This document shows positions 5,412 through 8,414 of a stretch of 8,414 bases of DNA, piece after piece. The translations under genes were made by a program, and so were the position numbers. How positions within the stretch are numbered: position 1 is the first letter of the stretch; the number at the start of each line of letters is the position of its first letter. Under the pieces are notes generated by a model. That model did not search any database. It was not told the origin of the DNA and saw nothing but the letters and a program-made list of their open reading frames with translations. The stretch is from Bacteroidales bacterium (GTDB taxonomy: Bacteria; Bacteroidota; Bacteroidia; Bacteroidales; UBA7960): NCBI GenBank assembly GCA_007122745.1, contig SKTA01000141.1, forward strand, positions 1 to 8,414, in the 5' to 3' direction.

Positions 5412-8400
5412 ATGCAGAATAAAGGTTTAATAAGATTTTTCGCCATTGCTTTCGCATTGGTATGCTTATACCAGCTATCGTTTACCTATTTTGCGCGCAA
5501 GGTGGAGCGTGATGCGAGAAATTACGCTCACAGTGAGCGTTTTATAGAAGAAGCTCGCAGATTGGCTGATGGTGATGAGATTTTACAAATGGTCATCATG
5601 GACTCAATAGCCGGGATAGAAGAGCAGTTCTATCTTGACTCCATGATGAACGTGCCGGTATACAACCTCGGTGTGCGCCAGTATACTTTTCGTGAAACCA
5701 AGGAGCGGGAGCTGAATCTCGGCCTTGACCTCCGCGGCGGTATGAATGTGACACTGGAAATATCGGTGCCGGCAATTGTAAGGGCACTGTCGGGAAACAA
5801 TACCGACCAGACATTCCAGGAGGCCATGGAGCTGGCAACAGAATGGCATCGTACAAGTCGTGAAGACTTCATTACATTGTTCGGACGTGCCGTTGAAGAG
5901 GTTGACCCGGGTGCCAGCCTTGCCTTTTTCTTCAATACACCAGAAATGGGCGACAGGGTAACCATTACATCAACCAACGAGCAGGTGCTCCGCGAATTGC
6001 GCCGTCAGGTGGATCAGGCTGTAGACAGGTCATTTCAGATTCTGCGTACACGTATAGACCGCTTTGGCGTTGCACAACCCAACATCCAGAGACTGGCAAC
6101 AACCGGCCGCATCCTGATTGAGCTGCCCGGCATCAAAGAGCCCGAAAGGGTACGCCGCCTCCTTCAGGGAACAGCAAGGCTTGAATTCTGGGAAACCTAT
6201 GAATTTGCAGAAGTGTATGAATATTTCTGGGATGCCAATGAAAGACTTAGAGACTTAGGTGTCTCGGTTGATGAAGGTAGAGATATCGACGGCATTGATG
6301 CTGAAGAAGAAGCTGAAGATTTTATCATTGACGGTCAGGATATTGAATCCACGGATATGGATAGCCTCGATAGCCTGAGCATCGCCGAAATGCTTGGCGA
6401 CGACTTTGATGACTTGGAAGAGTTTCAGGATTTTGCCAGGGAAAACCCGCTGTTTGCATACCTGACACCAGCCTTTTTCCAGGATCAGGCAGGTAATATG
6501 CGCCCCGGACAAGGTCCTGTAGTCGGTTTTGCAGCCGTCCAGGATACTGCAAGGGTTAACAACATGCTGAAACACCCACAGGTAAGGAATATTTTCCCAC
6601 GCACACTGCGCCTTTACTGGAATGTTAAACCGGCAAGAGGTACCGACAATACACATGAGCTGATCGCTATCCGTGAAACCACCCGCGATGGCAATGCACC
6701 CCTTACCGGAGAGGTGATTACAGACGCCAGACAGGACTTTAGTCCAACCGGTCAGGTGGAGATCAACATGGCCATGAACACTGAAGGGGCAAGGACATGG
6801 CGCCGCCTTACCGCCGACAATATTGGCAGATCGATCGCCATCGTTCTTGATGATTATGTCTATTCCTTCCCAACCGTTCAGTCTGAAATTGCCGGTGGAA
6901 GGTCGCAGATTTCCGGCCAGTTTTCTGTTCAGGAGGCACAAGACCTTGCCAATATCCTGCGTGCCGGATCATTGCCTGCACCTGCCAGAATTGTTGAAGA
7001 AGCCGTGGTAGGGCCATCACTCGGACGGGAGGCGATCAATGCTGGTTTTACCTCATTTGCCATCGCCTTTGTGATCGTTCTGATCTACATGGCTTTTTAC
7101 TATAGCCGCGCCGGCCTGGTGGCCGACATGGCCCTGGTGGCAAATATCTTTTTCATTATGGGGGTACTCGCTTCACTCGGAGCGGTGCTTACACTCCCGG
7201 GTATTGCCGGTATCGTGCTTACACTCGGTATGGCCGTAGATGCCAACGTGATCATCTACGAGCGTATCCTGGAAGAGATTCGTTCAGGAAAGGGTCTCAG
7301 ACTCGCCATTTCCGATGGTTACAAAAATGCCTACTCAGCAATCATTGACGGTAACATCACCACCCTTCTGACCGGTATTGTACTTTATGTCTTCGGTTCA
7401 GGTCCGGTACAAGGTTTTGCTACCACGCTGATCATTGGTATCATTTGCTCGCTGTTTACCGCCATCTTCCTGTCGCGACTGGTGTTTACCTATTGGTTGG
7501 ATAAGAACGTAAACATTCGCTTCGACACAAAGATTACAAAGAACATACTCACGAAGGTCAATTTCGACTTTATTGGATCCAGGAAACGTTTTTACACCAT
7601 TTCGACTATCGTGATCCTGGTTGGTTTGAGCTCATTTGCCCTGCGTGGATTGAATTATGGCATCGATTTCTCCGGCGGACGCTCCTATGTGGTTCGTTTT
7701 GACAGCGACATCAATACGGTGGATATGCGTTCAGCATTGACAAATGCCCTTGGAGAGCCTGCAGAGGTAATCACCTTCGGACCTTCCAACCAGGTGCGCA
7801 TCACTACGAGCTTTATGATCGATGATGATTCGGATGAAGCAGATGCAAGAGCTGAACAGGCTATTTTTGATGGCGTTAAGGATTTCTTTGATGAAGATAT
7901 TACTTTCGCAGAGTTCATCTCAGATGATGATGCCAAAGTGATCGGAAGGCTTAGTTCACAAAAGGTTGGTCCGGCTGTTGCCCGCGACATAAAGGTGGGT
8001 GCGGTCATCAGTGTGGCCATAGCCCTGTTGATCATCTTCAGCTACATCGCGTCCCGGTTCAGGAAATGGCAGTTTGGTGTGGGTAGCTTAACAACCCTCT
8101 TCCACGATTCCATTATTTTGGTATCACTCTATTCCATCACTTATAACATCGTGCCATGGACCATGGAGATTGACCAGGCATTTATCGCTGCGATCCTGAC
8201 CATAATCGGTTACTCGGTGAATGATACCGTAGTGATCTTCGACAGGATCAGGGAAAACATGAACCTGTTCCCGAAGCGTGATCTGAAAACCAATATCAAT
8301 ACCGCATTGAATGCCACGCTTTCCCGTACATTCAATACATCAGGAACCACAATTGCCGTGTTGCTCATCATCTTCCTGTTTGGAGGTGAGGTGATCCGCG

Positions 8401-8414
8401 GTTTTGCTTTTGCA
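5412..8414 (+). CDS. secDF: Protein translocase subunit SecDF (fused), 3'-truncated by window edge
   Basis: SecDF is the proton-driven accessory component of the Sec translocon that pulls preproteins out on the periplasmic side. The ATG at 5412 opens 1001 uninterrupted codons to the window end. An N-terminal helix (about 5-26) is followed by the SecD periplasmic domain with LNLGLDLRGG at 101-110 and FQILRTRIDRFGV near 211-223. The SecD membrane domain follows (about 546-695), with GMAVDANVIIYERI at 606-619, including the conserved Asp610. SecF starts near 717 with NFDFIGSRKRF and has GIDFSGG at 750-756 and GYSVNDTVVIFDRI at 933-946. The final visible residues (FLFGGEVIRGFAFA) lie in the last SecF helices, so probably only a few dozen residues are missing. 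A 55-residue stretch at 287-341 holds 24 Asp/Glu. Separate SecD and SecF genes are ruled out by the continuous frame. Confidence 0.96.
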   Translation, partial: MQNKGLIRFFAIAFALVCLYQLSFTYFARKVERDARNYAHSERFIEEARRLADGDEILQMVIMDSIAGIEEQFYLDSMMNVPVYNLGVRQYTFRETKERELNLGLDLRGGMNVTLEISVPAIVRALSGNNTDQTFQEAMELATEWHRTSREDFITLFGRAVEEVDPGASLAFFFNTPEMGDRVTITSTNEQVLRELRRQVDQAVDRSFQILRTRIDRFGVAQPNIQRLATTGRILIELPGIKEPERVRRLLQGTARLEFWETYEFAEVYEYFWDANERLRDLGVSVDEGRDIDGIDAEEEAEDFIIDGQDIESTDMDSLDSLSIAEMLGDDFDDLEEFQDFARENPLFAYLTPAFFQDQAGNMRPGQGPVVGFAAVQDTARVNNMLKHPQVRNIFPRTLRLYWNVKPARGTDNTHELIAIRETTRDGNAPLTGEVITDARQDFSPTGQVEINMAMNTEGARTWRRLTADNIGRSIAIVLDDYVYSFPTVQSEIAGGRSQISGQFSVQEAQDLANILRAGSLPAPARIVEEAVVGPSLGREAINAGFTSFAIAFVIVLIYMAFYYSRAGLVADMALVANIFFIMGVLASLGAVLTLPGIAGIVLTLGMAVDANVIIYERILEEIRSGKGLRLAISDGYKNAYSAIIDGNITTLLTGIVLYVFGSGPVQGFATTLIIGIICSLFTAIFLSRLVFTYWLDKNVNIRFDTKITKNILTKVNFDFIGSRKRFYTISTIVILVGLSSFALRGLNYGIDFSGGRSYVVRFDSDINTVDMRSALTNALGEPAEVITFGPSNQVRITTSFMIDDDSDEADARAEQAIFDGVKDFFDEDITFAEFISDDDAKVIGRLSSQKVGPAVARDIKVGAVISVAIALLIIFSYIASRFRKWQFGVGSLTTLFHDSIILVSLYSITYNIVPWTMEIDQAFIAAILTIIGYSVNDTVVIFDRIRENMNLFPKRDLKTNINTALNATLSRTFNTSGTTIAVLLIIFLFGGEVIRGFAFA

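Noticed and set aside
6255..6941. A 228-codon open frame on the minus strand
   Set aside because: It lies within secDF, whose plus-strand frame is continuous with family motifs on both sides. It is treated as a shadow frame.

Overview
This window looks like chromosomal DNA from a member of the Bacteroidota, probably an anaerobic or facultatively anaerobic one. Four things point there. SecD and SecF are fused into one long polypeptide with an acidic insertion in the SecD periplasmic part. Exact TAnnTTTG promoter elements, the Bacteroidota -7 type, stand ahead of the two main transcription units. Gene starts sit behind AT-rich leaders with no convincing Shine-Dalgarno sequence. An oxygen-sensitive ferredoxin-dependent 2-oxoacid oxidoreductase is present. 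No RNA genes, CRISPR arrays, insertion sequences, phage genes or other mobile elements are visible.

Layout. Bases 2-502 carry the 3' part of an unrecognised, probably cytosolic protein gene that runs in from the left edge, with a weak terminator-like hairpin at its end. Bases 583-1245 encode an unrecognised exported protein with a type I signal peptide. Tail to tail with it, on the minus strand (1259-1930), is a SanA/YdcF-like DUF218 membrane-anchored protein. A 248-bp AT-rich spacer then separates sanA from a divergent operon.

That plus-strand operon (2179-5320) encodes a four-subunit 2-oxoacid:ferredoxin oxidoreductase in the order delta (ferredoxin), alpha (VorB type), beta (ThDP-binding), gamma. 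It is followed by a small retropepsin-like aspartic protease gene whose ATG overlaps the gamma stop codon by one base. The oxidoreductase would convert a 2-oxoacid plus CoA into acyl-CoA, CO2 and reduced ferredoxin. The protease has no evident export signal and is transcriptionally, probably translationally, tied to the enzyme genes. Between the delta and alpha genes is a 91-bp gap holding an 8-bp-stem inverted repeat, two short palindromes and a 20-codon mini-ORF that ends 5 bases before the alpha start.

From 5412 to the right edge runs secDF, the fused accessory subunits of the Sec translocon, in frame for 1001 codons and cut off by the window end. It has its own -7 promoter element at 5368-5375.

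Most of this is ordinary housekeeping and core energy metabolism. The items most worth a second look are the protease coupled to the oxidoreductase operon and the structured, possibly translated delta-alpha gap. Nothing in the window amounts to a clearly new multi-gene system.
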